From NCBI RefSeq assembly GCF_002592005.1, contig NZ_NVQF01000068.1, positions 1 to 33,137 of the forward strand: a stretch of DNA of 33,137 nucleotides, given 5' to 3'. Source of the stretch: Mycolicibacterium palauense. Lineage in GTDB: Bacteria; Actinomycetota; Actinomycetes; Mycobacteriales; Mycobacteriaceae. Positions 31,465 through 33,137 of the stretch are shown in pieces. Under the pieces are notes generated by a model that was not told the DNA's origin, did not search any database, and saw only the letters and a list, made by a program, of their open reading frames with translations. Made by a program: the position numbers and the translations under genes. The stretch's first letter is position 1. The number at the start of each line of letters is the position of its first letter.

Positions 31465-33057
31465 GTGAGCGCCGATAACGGGTCGGTGCACCCACTGCGC
31501 TCTCCGTCCACTTGGTCGCTGCGCTCTCCGTCCCTCTGGTCGCTGCGCTCCCCGTCCCTCTGGTCGCTGCGCTCCCGTCTCCTCGTGGGGCAGGTCATCC
31601 TGTTGGCGCTCGTCTGTATCGGTATCGGCGCGGCGACCGAACTGGCCCTGCGCCAGTACCTGGTCCACCAGCTCGACATGCAGCTCATGGACACCTCGCA
31701 CCGCTCGGCGATGCTCGACCGCATGCCGCCGCCCCCGCCGCCGATGCGTGCCCCCGGCCCCGGGCCCGACTTCCTGGACGCACCCGGACAGCCGGTCGGC
31801 CTGGCGGCCCTGGTGGTGCACCGCGACGGCCGCGCCGAGGCAGGGATTCTGACGACGCTGGGCGAAAGATCCCCACTCGACCCGCGGACGGTCTCCCAGC
31901 TGGCCTCGGTGCGCCCGATGTCGGGGACGAGCAGCGTGGAGCTGGCCGGCCTCGGGAGCTACCGGGTGATGGCCGCGGTCAACCGGCACGGCGACCTCAT
32001 CGTGGTCGGGCTGCCGCTGTCCGAGGTCAACGCCACCATGCTGCGGGTGCTGCTGATCTTCGTGATCGTGGCCGCGGTGGCGCTGGTGGTGGCCAGCACA
32101 CTGGGGATTCTCATCACCCGGCGTGCCCTGGCCCCGCTGACCCGGGTGGCCGCCACCGCCCGCGAGGTCGCCAACCTGCCGCTGGACCGCGGCGAGGTGG
32201 CGCTGCCGGTCCGGGTACCCGAACGCGACGCCAACCCCAATACCGAAGTCGGACAGATGGGTTCGGCGCTGAACCGGATGCTCGACCACATCGCCACGGC
32301 GCTCTCGACGCGGCAGGCCAGCGAGACCCGGGTCCGCCAGTTCGTCGCCGACGCCAGCCACGAGTTGCGCACCCCGCTGACCGCCATCCGCGGCTACACC
32401 GAGCTCGCCCGCCGGTACCGCGACGACGTGCCCCCCGAGGTGGCCCACGCGATGGGCCGGGTGGCCTCCGAATCCGAACGGATGACCAACCTGGTCGAAG
32501 ACCTGCTGCTGCTGGCGCGGCTGGACTCCGGCCGCCCGCTGGACCGGGAGCGGGTCGACCTGTCCCAGCTGGCGGTCGACGCGATGGCCGATGCGCATGT
32601 GGCCGGGCCCGACCACGAATGGAATCTCGACCTGCCCGAAGAGCCGGTGGTGGTGACGGGGGATCCGGCGCGGCTGCACCAGGTGCTGACCAATCTGCTG
32701 GCCAACGCCCGGGTGCACACCGCGCCGGGTACCACGGTCACGCTGTCGCTGTCCGCCGTTTCCGGCTCGGTGGTGCTGCGGGTCGCCGACAACGGCCCGG
32801 GGATACCGGCCGGTCTGCGGTCGGAGGTGTTCGAGCGGTTCGCCCGCGGAGACTCGTCGCGCTCACGCAGCGGCGGCAGCACCGGTCTCGGGCTGGCGAT
32901 CGTCGCCGCCGTGGTCAAGGCGCACCACGGAACCATCGAGGTGCACAGTGTCACAGCGAGCGCCGACGTCCCGGGGAGCACCGAATTCGTGGTGACCCTG
33001 CCGGCTTCCGGGGCGCCGCCATCCGCACAGCCATCCGCACAGCCACCGCATAGCTGA
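31465..33057 (+). CDS. Sensor histidine kinase (HAMP, HisKA, HATPase)
   Basis: 530 residues. Membrane helix 1 (V-G-Q-V-I-L-L-A-L-V-C-I-G-I-G) is near 40-60. An external domain with P-P-P-P-P-P-M-R-A-P-G-P-G-P (about 90-103) follows, then helix 2 (L-L-I-F-V-I-V-A-A-V-A-L-V-V) near 193-215 and HAMP. The H-box is A-S-H-E-L-R-T-P-L with His299, the N-box N-L-L-A-N-A-R-V-H-T, G1 D-N-G-P-G-I and G2 G-S-T-G-L-G-L-A-I. GTG 31465 has GAGGA 5 nt upstream. The N-terminus bears three and a half copies of an 8-residue repeat. The operon partner is the response regulator; the stimulus is unknown. Confidence 0.9.
   Translation: MSADNGSVHPLRSPSTWSLRSPSLWSLRSPSLWSLRSRLLVGQVILLALVCIGIGAATELALRQYLVHQLDMQLMDTSHRSAMLDRMPPPPPPMRAPGPGPDFLDAPGQPVGLAALVVHRDGRAEAGILTTLGERSPLDPRTVSQLASVRPMSGTSSVELAGLGSYRVMAAVNRHGDLIVVGLPLSEVNATMLRVLLIFVIVAAVALVVASTLGILITRRALAPLTRVAATAREVANLPLDRGEVALPVRVPERDANPNTEVGQMGSALNRMLDHIATALSTRQASETRVRQFVADASHELRTPLTAIRGYTELARRYRDDVPPEVAHAMGRVASESERMTNLVEDLLLLARLDSGRPLDRERVDLSQLAVDAMADAHVAGPDHEWNLDLPEEPVVVTGDPARLHQVLTNLLANARVHTAPGTTVTLSLSAVSGSVVLRVADNGPGIPAGLRSEVFERFARGDSSRSRSGGSTGLGLAIVAAVVKAHHGTIEVHSVTASADVPGSTEFVVTLPASGAPPSAQPSAQPPHS
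31495..31580 (+). repeat. 24-bp in-frame minisatellite in the kinase N-terminus
   Basis: Three 24-bp units (31495-31518, 31519-31542, 31543-31566) plus a partial fourth encode L-R-S-P-S-(T/L)-W-S three times, then L-R-S-R-L-L. Units 2 and 3 differ by one base (CTCTCC versus CTCCCC). Confidence 0.85.
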
Positions 33058-33097
33058 CGCCCATCCCCGGTTCACGCTGTGCGGCCAGGCTGGCGGC

Positions 33098-33137
33098 GTG
33101 ACCGTCACCGAGGCCGCCCCAGAGCCCGCCCCAGAGC
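33098..33137 (+). CDS. Start of a further gene, truncated by the window end
   Basis: GTG 33098 opens M-T-V-T-E-A-A-P-E-P-A-P-E in the 40 bp left. A Thr/Ala/Pro-rich polar start is common for mycobacterial membrane proteins, but nothing more can be said. It lies 40 bp after the sensor kinase stop on the same strand. Confidence 0.3.
   Translation, partial: MTVTEAAPEPAPE

Overview
The window is very GC-rich, with short gene spacing, many 4-nt start/stop overlaps, several apparently leaderless promoters, and gene families typical of mycobacteria (EchA21/LipE/HisC2 neighbourhood, LAL-type LuxR regulator, FadE/short-chain dehydrogenase clusters, ThrE-like exporters). It most likely comes from a Mycolicibacterium/Mycobacterium chromosome. 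The order lipE - echA21 - hisC2 - acyl-CoA dehydrogenase/APH cluster - two-component system recalls, loosely, the Rv3761c-Rv3775 area of M. tuberculosis (from memory, not checked).

Layout. (1) 1-1389: the end of a short-chain dehydrogenase gene and an LtrA-type membrane protein. (2) 1400-4955: an accessory patch. It holds an orphan DUF1778/TacA-like antitoxin behind a perfect 14-bp-arm palindrome, a RES-Xre toxin-antitoxin pair, a decayed AAA ATPase, a HicB-like/HTH protein, a small excisionase-type HTH protein, and a 3' half of a tRNA-Ser gene. This looks like the scar of an integrative element. (3) 4987-8472: a gene for a secreted protein of about 1160 residues with a Ser/Asp/Lys/Pro-rich stalk and roughly 830 residues of short GD-x-N-x-A repeats, a predicted beta-solenoid. 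(4) 8553-14286: a small DUF4242-like protein, a LAL/LuxR regulator broken by a 4-bp tandem duplication, a four-helix membrane protein, and a secreted alpha/beta hydrolase with a long disordered N-terminal region. (5) 14299-18822 (minus): a tight operon hisC2 - DUF4334 - lipoprotein - echA21 - nitrobindin-like - lipE. (6) 18911-20580: tRNA-Ser(GCT), tRNA-Arg(ACG), a rho-independent-type hairpin, then a class II Fic AMP-transferase gene with strong dyad operators. It is closed by a near-copy of the tRNA-Arg 3' end, so the fic gene lies in a minimal tRNA-bounded island. (7) 20631-26410 (minus): a small Trp/Met/Gly-rich exported protein, then an operon of APH-type kinase, acyl-CoA dehydrogenase, three short-chain dehydrogenases and a methyltransferase, apparently for catabolism of hydroxylated acyl-CoAs. 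(8) 26469-30589 (minus): tandem ThrE-like exporters, a DUF1622 membrane protein, an alpha/beta hydrolase and a small Gly/Pro-rich membrane protein. (9) 30722-33057 (plus): an OmpR-type response regulator and its sensor kinase, whose N-terminus carries a 24-bp minisatellite, then the first codons of another gene.

The points most worth following are the Fic island with its operator array, the solenoid protein, the tRNA-Ser scar next to toxin-antitoxin genes, and the kinase/dehydrogenase operon. No CRISPR array, complete insertion sequence or integrase gene is visible.
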